Positions 7,313-15,879 of a DNA stretch of 44,865 nt are shown in pieces. Numbering within the stretch: position 1 is the stretch's first letter; every line of letters starts with the position of its first letter. The notes beneath the pieces are model-generated. The model worked only from the letters and a program-made list of their open reading frames with translations, was not told where the DNA came from and searched no databases. The DNA is taken from NCBI GenBank assembly GCA_016188355.1, contig JACPHY010000016.1:130345-175209 (forward strand). Reading direction: 5' to 3'. The translations under genes were made by a program, and so were the position numbers. This DNA comes from Candidatus Uhrbacteria bacterium (GTDB taxonomy: Bacteria; Patescibacteriota; Patescibacteriia; JACPHY01).

Positions 7313-7873
7313 ATGCGTTTTTTTATGACCCCTTCTTTGCCAGAGCAGGCGGAGCAGTTCATGCGGGACGCGTGGACCCGGGCGAATATGGTGGGGGAGA
7401 TTTCCCATCATCAACGTACCGCGCATTGGATCAAGACATTGCGGCCGGATGCGGGCGATGCGCTTCTCGTGGCGGGATTGCTTCACGATATTGAGCGCGC
7501 GTTTCACGGGGACTGGAAGGCGGGATCTTTGGATCCTGTGCAAATACAGAAACACCAACGACTCTGTGCGGATATGGCGGAGCGTTTCCTCCAGGGGGCA
7601 CATGCGGACGCTGCATTCACGGATGCAGTGAAGGATTTGATTTTGCATCACGAGACGGGTGGGACGGAAGATCAGAACCTATTATGCGATGCGGATTGTC
7701 TCGCGTACTTCGAAGAGAAGGCAGTGGATCGTGCACGGCGAGCGCAGCAGGAGGGCAGATCGGAGCAGTATCGGGAAAAATTGGACGGCGTCTACCGCCG
7801 GATGCATTCACCGCAGGCGAAAGCGATCGCGACGCCGTGGTATGAGGCGGCATTGCGGATAGTACGCTCATAG
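7313..7873 (+). CDS. HD-domain hydrolase
   Basis: A 186-aa protein with a His (SHHQRTAHWI), the HD doublet in GLLHDIE (58-59), a downstream H-H pair (ILHHETGG) and a distal Asp (CDADCLAYFE). Together these make the metal-binding set of HD-superfamily phosphohydrolases. Members cleave phosphate esters of nucleotides or (p)ppGpp-like substrates, and the specific substrate is not predictable here. Start at ATG 7313 (MRFFMTPS) or 7325; the upstream part of the ORF-track entry overlaps the region divergent from mscS. A TGCTACACT extended -10 like sequence lies about 20 nt upstream of the start. Confidence 0.8.
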   Translation: MRFFMTPSLPEQAEQFMRDAWTRANMVGEISHHQRTAHWIKTLRPDAGDALLVAGLLHDIERAFHGDWKAGSLDPVQIQKHQRLCADMAERFLQGAHADAAFTDAVKDLILHHETGGTEDQNLLCDADCLAYFEEKAVDRARRAQQEGRSEQYREKLDGVYRRMHSPQAKAIATPWYEAALRIVRS

Positions 7874-7927
7874 TTTGAGCGTCTCCGCTCCCTTGACGCG
7901 TACGGACATTCCCTCTAGGGTGGTGGC

Positions 7928-9076
7928 ATGCACCTTTGCATAAAGCAGCGACGACCTTCTGTTCGGAATCGGTGCGGCATGGGAATGCTCTTCTGCATTG
8001 CGGCATCGAGCTGCGTGGGTGGTTCGTGTCGGTCGTGTGGGTTCGAGGGACCCCGGGTGGAACCCCTCGTGGCTCAGGGGGTCCCGGAGGAGCTTTCGGA
8101 GAATGACACCGCGCAGGTGGATGATTCCAATGTGATCAGCGGTGTGCATACGACGACGCAGGGCAAGTCCTTCGATGCGTTGGCGCAGCAGTTTCGTACC
8201 CGTGCTGCCGAATGGCGCGAGGGAATGGAAGCCTGTCGGGGGCGGGAGTACCTGCCGGATGGTGATCGCTGCGTGAGCGTCACGGCGATCGAGCTCTTCT
8301 GGGAGCATCAGCAGATCGTGGGAGGATTCCCGGATCGCGCATCCGAATTGGCGCCCGAGCGCGAGCGCATCATCCCGACGCTCGTCGCAGAAAAGGAGGA
8401 GATGTTCTCGGCGTTGCGGTTCGATCTCGCCACCGACTACGGAGCCGCGTGGTCGCGATATGCGCGCTGCGCGAATGTGACGGACGTGCATCACGAGTCC
8501 TCGTCGTCGGTCACGGCGAAATGCGGACCGGATCCGATAGAGCGATTCCGATGCAACCTCACGCTTCGGGATCTCGAGATCTACGTGGAGGAGCTCGCTA
8601 CATCCACGGCAACGCCGCCCACGAAATTGCGGACTGCTCGTCTCGCGTTTGCGCGCGCGGCGGAGCAGCCAGATCCGTACGCGTGCGAGGGTTCAAACGA
8701 GCCGGAGTACGAGCTTGCGTATCAAATGTATGCGGCGCTCCACCTCGAGGATGCGCGGCTACGGGTCGCAAAATTGCGCGCGCGACAGGTGCTCCGCTAT
8801 CTCTGCCCGCTCCTCATCGCGGAGATTGATTTCGATCGCGATCGTATTCGCGAAGCGAAAACGTGCCAACTGCATGAGCTTGCGCAGGCACGGCAATGGT
8901 TCGCAAGCGCGGGCGGCATCACGCCAGATGCTTGGCGCGCGGAACTTACCCCGGTGATCGATCGCGCGGAGCGACAGGAGCTCTTCTGTGACGCGATCGC
9001 GCTGGCGGCAGCGGCGGGAGACGAACCGCGTCGGACGGCGCTCATGCGCGACCACGGAAACGCTTGTCCGAAGTGA
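7928..9076 (+). CDS. Secreted or lipid-anchored Cys-rich protein, unknown
   Basis: A 382-aa protein. The N-terminus is basic, then hydrophobic (MGMLFCIAASSC), followed by several cysteines. It looks like a signal peptide or possible lipobox (AASSC), so export is likely. The rest is mostly helical, rich in Arg, Glu and Ala, with scattered cysteine pairs (CRGREYLPDGDRC, CANV...KC, CNLTL) that suggest disulfides outside the cytoplasm. No enzyme motif or family was recognised. A GGGTGG stretch precedes ATG 7928. The gene stands alone, ending in a strong terminator shared with the convergent flavoprotein gene. Confidence 0.6.
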   Translation: MHLCIKQRRPSVRNRCGMGMLFCIAASSCVGGSCRSCGFEGPRVEPLVAQGVPEELSENDTAQVDDSNVISGVHTTTQGKSFDALAQQFRTRAAEWREGMEACRGREYLPDGDRCVSVTAIELFWEHQQIVGGFPDRASELAPERERIIPTLVAEKEEMFSALRFDLATDYGAAWSRYARCANVTDVHHESSSSVTAKCGPDPIERFRCNLTLRDLEIYVEELATSTATPPTKLRTARLAFARAAEQPDPYACEGSNEPEYELAYQMYAALHLEDARLRVAKLRARQVLRYLCPLLIAEIDFDRDRIREAKTCQLHELAQARQWFASAGGITPDAWRAELTPVIDRAERQELFCDAIALAAAAGDEPRRTALMRDHGNACPK

Positions 9077-9094
9077 GGACGATACGATAGTCCA

Positions 9095-9129
9095 CGGCCA
9101 CTCCTCTCATGGGAGTGGCCGTTCTTTTT
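9095..9129 (+). terminator. Intrinsic terminator
   Basis: CGGCCACTCC pairs with GGAGTGGCCG and is followed by TTCTTTTT. It ends the 7928 gene; its last two bases overlap the 3' end of the convergent flavoprotein gene. Confidence 0.85.
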
Positions 9130-10366
9130 AGGTGGCTGCTGCGGTCCCGGCCGCATGTCCTGTGGCCCAGGAGGCCTGGAGATTGAATCCGCCGGTGAAT
9201 CCATCAATGTTGAGGATTTCGCCCGCGAAGAAGAGGCCGGGGCAGGTGCGGGATTCCATGGTTTTCGGATCCACCTCGGCGGTATCGACGCCTCCTGCGG
9301 TCACGAACTCGTCGCCGGCACCACGTCCGATGACGTGGAATGGGATGGCGTGCATCCATTGTGCGCATGCGGCGATCGTTGCTTTGGTGGCATGTGCGGC
9401 GCGCAGGTCACCGTCCAGATGGGTTTCCGTGCAAAGGGTGCCCGCCAGTGCCTTCGGGAGAAAGAACCCCAGCACGGTGCGCATGCTCTTCCGGCCGTTC
9501 TCGTGACATCGGGTGGCGAGACGTTGTTCGAGTGCGGGAAGTGGCTCCTCGGGAAAACAATTCATGGTCATGCGGAGCGGATGGGTCGCGTCGATGGATG
9601 CAAAGGCCACGAGTCCAGAGAGTGCGAAGATCGCAGGACCGCTCACGCCGTGGTGTGTGAAGAGCACGGGTCCGTCGTACATGGCATCGGGATGTTCGGG
9701 TGCCGTGCATCGCACCCAGGGCAACGAACAGCCGGCGAGTTGTTTTGGCCATGGTTCCTGGGTGGTGAACGAGCTCAGGCTTGGTGCGAGCGGCGTCACC
9801 GTGTGTCCGAGTGATTCTGCGAATGCGTACCCATCACCCGTGGATCCGGTGTGGCGATACGCTTGACCGCCGGTCGTGAGGATCACGCGATCGGCAATGA
9901 TCACCCCTCCTTGCTTATCCGTGAGGAGGAACTCCGCAGCAGGTCGCGCGATGTGCACCACCGAGCACCCGAGCAGCACGCGGATGCGCGATTCGGGCGC
10001 ACGAAAGAGATGATCAAAGACCGCGACGACATCCTGTCCGTGATTGGATTGTGGGAACACGCGGCAATCTGCTTCCGTTTTGAGGGGCACGCCATGCGCC
10101 TCGAACCACATCATGACTGCCTCCGGGGGAAATCGATGCATTGCTGATACGAGAAATTTCCCACCGCGTGGATAGCGGGAGAGGACGAGGCGAAGGTCAT
10201 GGACGCCGGTCGTGACATTGCAGCGTCCGCCGCCCGAGATGGCTACCTTTTTCCCGAGGACGGTATTGCGCTCGATGAGGGTGACCTCGGCGGTGGGATT
10301 GGTTTCCTGGATGGCGGCGGCTGCCATGAGTCCTGCCGCGCCGCCGCCCACAATGGCGATATGCAT
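9128..10366 (-). CDS. HI0933/BaiN-family flavoprotein (NAD(P)/FAD-dependent)
   Basis: A 412-aa protein beginning with a Rossmann dinucleotide fold IAIVGGGAAGLMAA (GxGxxG at 7-12) and an acidic residue at the end of the second strand (LIERN). Family motifs follow: KVAISGGGRCNVT (35-48), LTTGGQAYRHTGSTGDGY, and the C-terminal GEILNIDGFTGGFNLQ that closes over FAD. These flavoproteins are widespread and annotated as aminoacetone oxidase or 3-dehydro-bile-acid reductase, but the real substrate is mostly unknown. Start at ATG 10366 fits the family; the ORF track extends 45 codons too far upstream. A hairpin sits in its leader. Confidence 0.93.
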   Translation of the reverse strand: MHIAIVGGGAAGLMAAAAIQETNPTAEVTLIERNTVLGKKVAISGGGRCNVTTGVHDLRLVLSRYPRGGKFLVSAMHRFPPEAVMMWFEAHGVPLKTEADCRVFPQSNHGQDVVAVFDHLFRAPESRIRVLLGCSVVHIARPAAEFLLTDKQGGVIIADRVILTTGGQAYRHTGSTGDGYAFAESLGHTVTPLAPSLSSFTTQEPWPKQLAGCSLPWVRCTAPEHPDAMYDGPVLFTHHGVSGPAIFALSGLVAFASIDATHPLRMTMNCFPEEPLPALEQRLATRCHENGRKSMRTVLGFFLPKALAGTLCTETHLDGDLRAAHATKATIAACAQWMHAIPFHVIGRGAGDEFVTAGGVDTAEVDPKTMESRTCPGLFFAGEILNIDGFTGGFNLQASWATGHAAGTAAAT

Positions 10367-10377
10367 GTGGTGGTATG

Positions 10378-10411
10378 GAGAGACCCCCGCCCAAGAGTGG
10401 GGGGAGTCTCC
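10378..10411. other. GC-rich hairpin in the leader of the flavoprotein gene
   Basis: GGAGAC and CCCC pair with GGGG and GTCTCC to form a long, slightly imperfect hairpin ending 11 nt before the minus-strand ATG. No T tract follows on either strand. It could lower translation, or act as an attenuator; no riboswitch class was recognised. Confidence 0.4.
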
Positions 10412-10629
10412 GTGTCCGTGCCGCGAATGTACCACGTGTGGTGATTTTTTGGCAATGCTTCGCCGTGGGCGTACGGAAGGAATTCGACCGTCTCCTCGCA
10501 TACAACGCCGTGTTCGAAGTTTTTGACGGCGTATCGCTACTGTAGCGCCGCGAGGATCGCGGCATGGGAAATTGCGTGGAGATGCGTCATTATAGATTGT
10601 GGTACGCTGCTCCGCAGTATCTTGTTCCT

Positions 10630-11040
10630 ATGATCATCAATTACTGGGCAGTGCTCGTGTGCGCGGTGGTCGCCATGGTGGTGGGCGGTATTTGGTTCGG
10701 ACCGATCTTCGGAAAGAAGTGGATGGAAATTGTGGGCGTCAAACCGGAGGATCTCGAGAAGCGCAAGGAGATGCAGAAGAACGCAGGACCGTTGTACGCC
10801 ATTCAGTTTGCCTTGGTCCTGTTTCAGGCATACGTATTGGCGCACTACATTGTGGAATGGAAGGATGTATCCGGACTTGAGAATGCTATGTGGATTTGGG
10901 GCGCATTCGTGATGCCCACTGTTGCGGGAAGCGCCATGTGGAACAATGATTCGCGGAAAATTGCGTGGGCGCGATTCCTGATTCAGGCCGGGTATCAGTT
11001 GGTGCTCTTCATCATGTTCGGACTCATTTTGGGTGCGTGA
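10630..11040 (+). CDS. DUF1761 family membrane protein
   Basis: A 136-aa membrane protein with four hydrophobic helices: MIINYWAVLVCAVVAMVVGG, YAIQFALVLFQAYVLAHYIV, WIWGAFVMPTVAGSAMW and FLIQAGYQLVLFIMFGLIL. The stretch GGIWFGPIFGKKWMEIVG after helix 1 is the DUF1761 hallmark. Function unknown. ATG at 10630 was chosen over the ORF-track start at 10564. A TTGTGG...TATCTT promoter-like pair ends only 6 nt before ATG, so the message may be leaderless; there is no Shine-Dalgarno. A strong bidirectional terminator follows. Confidence 0.85.
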   Translation: MIINYWAVLVCAVVAMVVGGIWFGPIFGKKWMEIVGVKPEDLEKRKEMQKNAGPLYAIQFALVLFQAYVLAHYIVEWKDVSGLENAMWIWGAFVMPTVAGSAMWNNDSRKIAWARFLIQAGYQLVLFIMFGLILGA

Positions 11041-11061
11041 CGATAACGAGGAGACGGAAGA

Positions 11062-11100
11062 CCCCCCGAGGAGATCGTATCTCCTCGGGGGGGTTCGTTT
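11062..11100. terminator. Terminator between convergent genes
   Basis: CCCCCCGAGGAGAT pairs perfectly with ATCTCCTCGGGGGG (14 bp, 3-nt loop), then TTCGTTT. It lies between the DUF1761 gene (+) and a minus-strand gene. Confidence 0.8.
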
Positions 11101-11677
11101 AGATGCCCGCAATCCACGCGGTTGCCTGCTGCATGGCTTCGCGACCGCGGGCGTCGCGTAGCACGTTCTGGTATTGATCTGCTTCCACCATCCTGACTCC
11201 GGTAATGGTGGGCCACCGCGGTGGCCTCCATCCTTCCGCGTGGCGCGCGAAGATGGTCGAGATGCTCTGCCTGGCGCAGACGGTGCTCAGGTTGCCGGCG
11301 AAGTCACCGCGGAGGGATGTGGCCAACCGTTCTCGCTCCTCCTGGTGCTCGGGAAGATTCGGTACACCGTAGAGCTCGAACTGACAGCAGAGACACACGA
11401 CGGCGAAGCGGCGGATGCGTTTCATCTCAGGGATGGCGAGTTCGAGTTGCCACCGCGTGGTGGTGTCGTGCTCTGCCCAGAGGAGGAATGCGCATTCCGG
11501 AATGGCTGGTGAACGCGCGAGCACGATGCGCTCGCCCGGCCTGGATACGGGGATGATCTCGGGCCGGTGCTCCGAAGGGAGGAGCTGGATCCACTCCTCG
11601 ATCGGCGCTGTTGCGAGTTGTTCGCGGAGCGCACGCAGTTCGGCGGTGAGCTCGAGATATCGTGTGGCGATGTCCAT
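11099..11677 (-). CDS. Conserved-looking cytoplasmic protein, unknown
   Basis: A 192-aa protein with no signal peptide or membrane helix. It starts with an amphipathic coiled stretch (MDIATRYLELTAELRALREQL) and contains a hydrophobic strand with three closely spaced cysteines (FAVVCLCCQFELYG); the C-terminus is helical. No family was recognised. ATG 11677 is preceded by AGGAGGGC about 5 nt upstream, a clear ribosome site, so the 400-aa ORF-track entry is over-extended by about 208 codons. Divergent from the dus gene, with about 70 nt between starts. Confidence 0.7.
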   Translation of the reverse strand: MDIATRYLELTAELRALREQLATAPIEEWIQLLPSEHRPEIIPVSRPGERIVLARSPAIPECAFLLWAEHDTTTRWQLELAIPEMKRIRRFAVVCLCCQFELYGVPNLPEHQEERERLATSLRGDFAGNLSTVCARQSISTIFARHAEGWRPPRWPTITGVRMVEADQYQNVLRDARGREAMQQATAWIAGI

Positions 11678-11747
11678 CGCGCCCTCCTCTTTTTTCTGGG
11701 AGTAGGATTGCAACGAGCCGAAAAGAGAGTAGCATGAATTTGCCTCT

Positions 11748-12743
11748 ATGTCCAGGAGCTCCTCATTTTGGCAAAAGTTGCCACGCCCGATCCTCGCCCT
11801 CGCACCGATGGCCGATGTCACGGATGCGGCGTTTCGTCGCGTCATTGTGCGATATGGGAAGCCGGACGTGCTGTGGACGGAATTCTGTTCGGCGGATGGA
11901 CTCTGGCATACGCGCGAGCGGCAGCGATTACCGGATGTGGAGAATCCGCTCATGCAGGATCTCCAGTTCGATCCGAGCGAGCGGCCGATTGTTGCGCAGT
12001 TTTTTACGGCGGATCCGGAAAAAATGGAGTACGCGGCTGCGCTCGCGCGCGAGTTAGGATTTGATGGAGTGGACATCAATATGGGATGTCCGGATCGTTC
12101 TGTTGAGAAACAGGGAGCGGGTGCGGCGCTCATCCAGCAGCCGGCGCGCGCAGGGGAACTCATTCGTGCAGCAAAACGGGGAGCGGGGGATTTGCCGGTA
12201 TCAGTGAAGACGCGCATCGGATACCACGCAAACACGCTGGCCGATTGGTTGCCGGTGCTCCTCCGCGAGCATCCTGCGGCGGTGATTGTGCATGCGCGCA
12301 CGCGTCAGGAGATGTCATTGGTTCCGGCGCGTTGGGAGCATGTTGCGGAGGCGGTGCGATTGCGTGACGAGATTGCACCGGAAACGATCATTTTAGGAAA
12401 TGGCGACGCGCAAAATCTCGCGGATGCGCAGGTGCGGGTGGCTGCATCCGGAGCCGATGGCGCAATGCTCGGTCGTGCAATTTTTGGCAATCCCTGGTGT
12501 TTCCATCCGCAGGTGCGTATCGAGGAGGTGCCATTATCAGAACGGTTCCGAGTGATGCTCGAGCATGCGCGTCTGTTCGAACAGCTGCTCCCACGGAAGC
12601 GCTTTGCGATCATGAAGAAACATTTCAAGGCGTACGCCGCGAATTTTCACGGAGCAACGGAGTTGCGCGCAAAGCTCATGGAAACGCAATGTGCGGATGA
12701 GGTGGCGAACGTCCTTCGCGCCGCGGGATATCTGGCCTCATGA
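11748..12743 (+). CDS. dus: tRNA-dihydrouridine synthase
   Basis: A 331-aa TIM-barrel flavoenzyme that reduces uridine to dihydrouridine in the D-loop of tRNA, using FMN and NADPH. Motifs: LALAPMADVTDAAFRR (FMN site, 17-31), INMGCPDRSVEKQGAGAAL with catalytic Cys114, SVKTRIGYH, IIVHARTRQEM and IILGNGD/GAMLGRA for phosphate binding. Length is normal for the family. ATG 11748 (CTCTATGTCC) has no evident Shine-Dalgarno. The gene stands alone, followed by a repeat-rich intergenic stretch. The subgroup (DusA/B/C) was not decided. Confidence 0.93.
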   Translation: MSRSSSFWQKLPRPILALAPMADVTDAAFRRVIVRYGKPDVLWTEFCSADGLWHTRERQRLPDVENPLMQDLQFDPSERPIVAQFFTADPEKMEYAAALARELGFDGVDINMGCPDRSVEKQGAGAALIQQPARAGELIRAAKRGAGDLPVSVKTRIGYHANTLADWLPVLLREHPAAVIVHARTRQEMSLVPARWEHVAEAVRLRDEIAPETIILGNGDAQNLADAQVRVAASGADGAMLGRAIFGNPWCFHPQVRIEEVPLSERFRVMLEHARLFEQLLPRKRFAIMKKHFKAYAANFHGATELRAKLMETQCADEVANVLRAAGYLAS

Positions 12744-12778
12744 ATTTGGTTGCACGACACGAACTGACCTGCGAATCT

Positions 12779-12813
12779 CGCTTGTCGCTTGTCGCTTGTC
12801 GCTTGTCGCTTGT
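12779..12813 (+). repeat. Tandem heptamer repeat, 5 copies
   Basis: Five perfect tandem copies of CGCTTGT, beginning 36 nt after the dus stop codon. A short variable-number repeat, prone to slippage. Confidence 0.9.
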
Positions 12814-12835
12814 CGCTTGTTGCCCCCTGTCTCCT

Positions 12836-12855
12836 ATTCGTACGAATAAGCGATA
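12836..12855. repeat. Dispersed palindromic element, copy 2
   Basis: ATTCGTACGAATAAGCGATA, matching the consensus except in the last two bases (TA instead of AT). It lies between dus and the M23 gene, beside two tandem repeats. Confidence 0.8.
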
Positions 12856-12910
12856 GAAAAAGCACGTTTCTGATTTTGTGGATGTGCTTTCGGGGGCGGG
12901 GTGCGTGGCG

Positions 12911-12956
12911 CGGTAAGACGATGATTTGGCGGTAAGACGATGATTTGTTGGTAAGG
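12911..12956 (+). repeat. Tandem 19-bp repeat, about 2.4 copies
   Basis: CGGTAAGACGATGATTTGG is followed by a second copy differing at the last base, then a partial third (TGGTAAGG). It is placed 20-65 nt upstream of the M23 peptidase start, so copy number could change promoter spacing. Confidence 0.85.
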
Positions 12957-12977
12957 AATTTTGAGTTCCTTCGTCTC

Positions 12978-14012
12978 ATGAGAAGATGGCGTGGTGCATC
13001 CTCTATGAGCAGGAAATTGTTTGTTGGACTACTGGCAGTACTTATGTGGATCGCTCCGCAGGCGCATGCCGCGGATGCTTTTCGTGTCATTCGTTTTCCG
13101 GTAGATGGCGTTGCGTCGTTTGTGGACTCCTTCAATGACGGCAGCGCTCCCGGTCGCGTGCATCACGGAATCGATATTATGGCGTCGAAGATGACGCCGG
13201 TGGTCGCGGCAGTCGATGGGCGTGTGCGCTGGTATACCGCTTCCGAGCAGTCGTATGGTTGGATGGTAGTGTTGGAGGATGATGCGGGGTACGCGTACCA
13301 TTACATCCATCTCAACAATGATACGCCGGGCACGGACGATGGCCGTGGAGGAAGACGTACGGCGATTGCACCGGAGATTCGGCCGGGAGCGTCGGTTACG
13401 CAAGGACAGGTGATCGGATGGGTGGGGGATTCGGGCAATGCGGAATCCACGCTCCCGCATTTGCACTTTGAGATACATGTACCGAGCGGTAGTGCGATGA
13501 ATCCGTATCGCAGCTTGCTCGCCGCGGAGCGTCAGGGACTCTTTCGGATCGCGGATGTCCAATCTGCGGTGACATCAATTGATGTGGACAAGCAACTCTC
13601 GTCGACATCGGGTGGAGCGGTGTTCTGTGTGGCGGGATCACTCATTCGTTCGACGACCAATGCGGCGATGTATTACTGCGGCGCCGACGGAAAACGATAC
13701 GTATTCCCGAATCAAAAGGTCTACGCATCGTGGTATACGAATTTTGCTGCGGTACAGAAAATGACGGATTTGGAAATGGCCATGATTCCCATGGGCGGGA
13801 ATGTGACCTATAAGCCCGGCATGCGACTCGTGAAGATCGCTACCGATCCTAAAGTCTACGCGGTAGATCGTGGGGGCACATTGCGGTGGGTCACGTCATC
13901 CGCGGTTGCCGCGAAACTCTACGGTGCGCAGTGGGCGAAGCGCGTCGAGGACATTCCGGACACTTTTTTCGTGAACTACCGAGTCGGAGAATCGGTCACC
14001 GCGGCGGGCTAG
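12978..14012 (+). CDS. Secreted M23 metallopeptidase with C-terminal surface domain
   Basis: A 344-aa exported protein. A signal peptide (RKLFVGLLAVLMWIAPQAHA) is followed by a LytM/M23 zinc peptidase domain: VHHGIDI (62-66) provides the His/Asp ligands and HLHFEIH (161-167) the catalytic and ligand histidines. The domain cuts peptidoglycan cross-links. Residues about 210-340 form a separate domain (YYCGADGKRYVFPNQKVYASWY, then KVYAVDRGGTLRWVTS, then FFVNYRVG) that also occurs in the 23881 gene and is familiar from CPR surface proteins. Start at ATG 12978 or, equally likely, 13005 (MSRKLF). No clear ribosome site. A strong hairpin follows the stop. Confidence 0.9.
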   Translation: MRRWRGASSMSRKLFVGLLAVLMWIAPQAHAADAFRVIRFPVDGVASFVDSFNDGSAPGRVHHGIDIMASKMTPVVAAVDGRVRWYTASEQSYGWMVVLEDDAGYAYHYIHLNNDTPGTDDGRGGRRTAIAPEIRPGASVTQGQVIGWVGDSGNAESTLPHLHFEIHVPSGSAMNPYRSLLAAERQGLFRIADVQSAVTSIDVDKQLSSTSGGAVFCVAGSLIRSTTNAAMYYCGADGKRYVFPNQKVYASWYTNFAAVQKMTDLEMAMIPMGGNVTYKPGMRLVKIATDPKVYAVDRGGTLRWVTSSAVAAKLYGAQWAKRVEDIPDTFFVNYRVGESVTAAG

Positions 14013-14056
14013 GTGCGCTGTCGTGGCGATGGAGGACTGGTGGGCTTGATTTCTTC

Positions 14057-14097
14057 GACACATCCCGGTACGCTCAACAGCGTGTCCGGGATGTGTC
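14057..14097 (+). terminator. Strong hairpin between the peptidase and ABC-F genes
   Basis: GACACATCCCGG pairs with CCGGGATGTGTC (12 bp), with an inner ACGCT/AGCGT stem and CAAC loop. No clear T tract follows. It ends 11 nt before the ABC-F ATG, so it may act on either gene. Confidence 0.6.
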
Positions 14098-14108
14098 TTG
14101 GCATTCCT

Positions 14109-15563
14109 ATGGAGCACGGCAACGTCATTCTTCGATTTCAGGAAGTATGTTTCGCGCACGATGATGACCACCCCATCCTGGATGAGGCGGATTTTTCCGT
14201 TCGCGAGAATGCGAAAATCACCCTCATGGGGCAGAACGGTGCGGGCAAGAGCACGATTTTCCAGCTACTGACGGGGGCGCTGCAGCCAAAGCGGGGGCAG
14301 ATACATATCCAGGCGGGGGCATCCATTGCACTGGGGCAGCAGGTCATGCCGCGAGAGCGCATGGGGGACACCGTGCGGGAATTTTTTGCACGCGTCTTCG
14401 GCGATGAGGTTCCGTATAATCTCGACAAGCGGATTGCGGACGTCCTCGCCACGGTGAATCTCGAGGCGCCACTCGAAAAGAAGATCGAAGAATTCTCCGG
14501 TGGTCAGCAGGCGCGCCTCCTCCTTGCGTACGCGCTCATCCAAAATCCGGATATTCTCCTGCTCGATGAGCCGACGAATAATTTGGATGCAGATGGCATT
14601 GCGCATCTCACGGCATTCCTCATCATGTATCCCAAAACCGCGCTCGTGATTTCGCACGATGCGGATTTTTTGAATTCGTTCACGGAGGGCGTGCTGCATC
14701 TCGATGTGTACACGCACAAGGTGGAGCAGTACGTGGGAAACTACTCCGATGTCGTCGAAGAGATCGCGGCGCGCGTGGAACGAGATCGTGCGAAGAATGC
14801 GCAGCTGCTCAAAGATATTCAGGACCGAAAAGACAAGATCAATTTTTTTGCGAACAAGGGCGGAAAGATGCGTAAGCTCGCGAGCAAGCTGCGAGATCAG
14901 GTTGAAGAAGCGGAGGAGGACATGGTGGACGTGCGGCGGGAGGATCGGACGATTCGGGATTTTGTGATTCCCGTACAGGAAGATACCAACGTCCTCGCAC
15001 GGATCACTGCGGTGCGCGTGATCGAGCACCATGCACCGCGCGCCGTTCCCGTAGATATCACCATTCGGAAGCGGACGCGGCTCCTCGTGACCGGTCCGAA
15101 TGGCATCGGGAAGAGCACGCTCCTCCGTACGCTCGCGGGCGGAAAGGACCCGGGCGTGGTGATCACGGAGGGAGTGCGTGTGGGATATTATCGACAAGAT
15201 TTTTCCGGACTGAATTTCGAGGAATCTGCGTATCAATCGCTCGCCTCCCTCATGCCGCGTTCCGATGATCAGGAATTACGGTCGACGGCTGCTGTGTTTC
15301 TCCTGAAATCGAACGTGCTCCAAAACCCCATCCACTCGCTCTCCGAGGGTCAGAAGGGACTGCTCTGTTTCGCGCGATTCGTGCTGCAGCGTCCTGGGCT
15401 CCTCATTCTGGATGAACCCACGAACCATATTAATTTCCGTCACCTCCCGGTGATCGCGCGAGCGCTCGAGCATTTCGCGGGCGGCATTATCATGGTGAGC
15501 CACGCTCCAGATTTCGTCCGGCAGATCACGTTCGAGCAGACGTTGGATCTCGGAAGATTGTGA
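14109..15563 (+). CDS. ABC-F family ATPase
   Basis: A 484-aa soluble protein with two ABC domains. Domain 1: GQNGAGKST, signature FSGGQQ, DEPTNNLD. Domain 2: GPNGIGKST, LSEGQKGLL (degenerate signature, E for the second S/G position) and DEPTNHIN (Asp of the D-loop replaced by Asn). A highly charged helical linker of about 80 residues (ARVERDRAKNAQLLKDIQDR...RKLASKLRDQVEEAEEDM) joins them, matching the ABC-F linker that enters the ribosomal E site and touches P-site tRNA. Role is therefore probably translation rescue or ribosome regulation. ATG 14109 begins at MEHGNVIL; upstream ORF-track residues coincide with a hairpin. Domain-2 degeneracy suggests unequal ATP sites. Confidence 0.9.
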   Translation: MEHGNVILRFQEVCFAHDDDHPILDEADFSVRENAKITLMGQNGAGKSTIFQLLTGALQPKRGQIHIQAGASIALGQQVMPRERMGDTVREFFARVFGDEVPYNLDKRIADVLATVNLEAPLEKKIEEFSGGQQARLLLAYALIQNPDILLLDEPTNNLDADGIAHLTAFLIMYPKTALVISHDADFLNSFTEGVLHLDVYTHKVEQYVGNYSDVVEEIAARVERDRAKNAQLLKDIQDRKDKINFFANKGGKMRKLASKLRDQVEEAEEDMVDVRREDRTIRDFVIPVQEDTNVLARITAVRVIEHHAPRAVPVDITIRKRTRLLVTGPNGIGKSTLLRTLAGGKDPGVVITEGVRVGYYRQDFSGLNFEESAYQSLASLMPRSDDQELRSTAAVFLLKSNVLQNPIHSLSEGQKGLLCFARFVLQRPGLLILDEPTNHINFRHLPVIARALEHFAGGIIMVSHAPDFVRQITFEQTLDLGRL

Positions 15564-15639
15564 CGGAGGCGCAGAGTCGATGTGGACACGACGTCCATGG
15601 TACTCTGGGGTAGTCTGATGTGGCCTCTTTTTTGTGCGT

Positions 15640-15879
15640 ATGGATAAAGCAACATTGATTGCGAACATGCGACGGGTGTTGGCGATGCCAGGCGTTTGCC
15701 CGCCGGCGCAGCAAGCGGAGGTGCTTGCACAGCTCGAAGCGATGACCGAGGAGCAGGTCGCGGGACTCATGGCAGCCGTCAAGAAGTTGTCTAAGTGGGA
15801 GCTCCTGAAGGCGATGCGTTCTGGAGATACCGCATCCATGCAGCAGTTGATTCAAAAGCAACTCGGCGATACGCCGTGA
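15640..15879 (+). CDS. Small helical protein (79 aa), unknown
   Basis: Seventy-nine codons from ATG 15640 (GTG 15634 is an in-frame alternative). The product is predicted to be all-helical ([25 protein letters not shown]), acidic-basic mixed, without export signal. The TGA stop overlaps the ATG of the cyclophilin gene by one base (TGATG), so the two are translationally coupled. No family was recognised. Confidence 0.65.
   Translation: MDKATLIANMRRVLAMPGVCPPAQQAEVLAQLEAMTEEQVAGLMAAVKKLSKWELLKAMRSGDTASMQQLIQKQLGDTP

Noticed and set aside
9155-9814. 219-aa plus-strand ORF
   Set aside because: It is antisense to the HI0933-type flavoprotein, which has clear motifs.
12779-12956. CRISPR array
   Set aside because: Repeats are tandem without spacers, the units are too short, and no cas genes are nearby.
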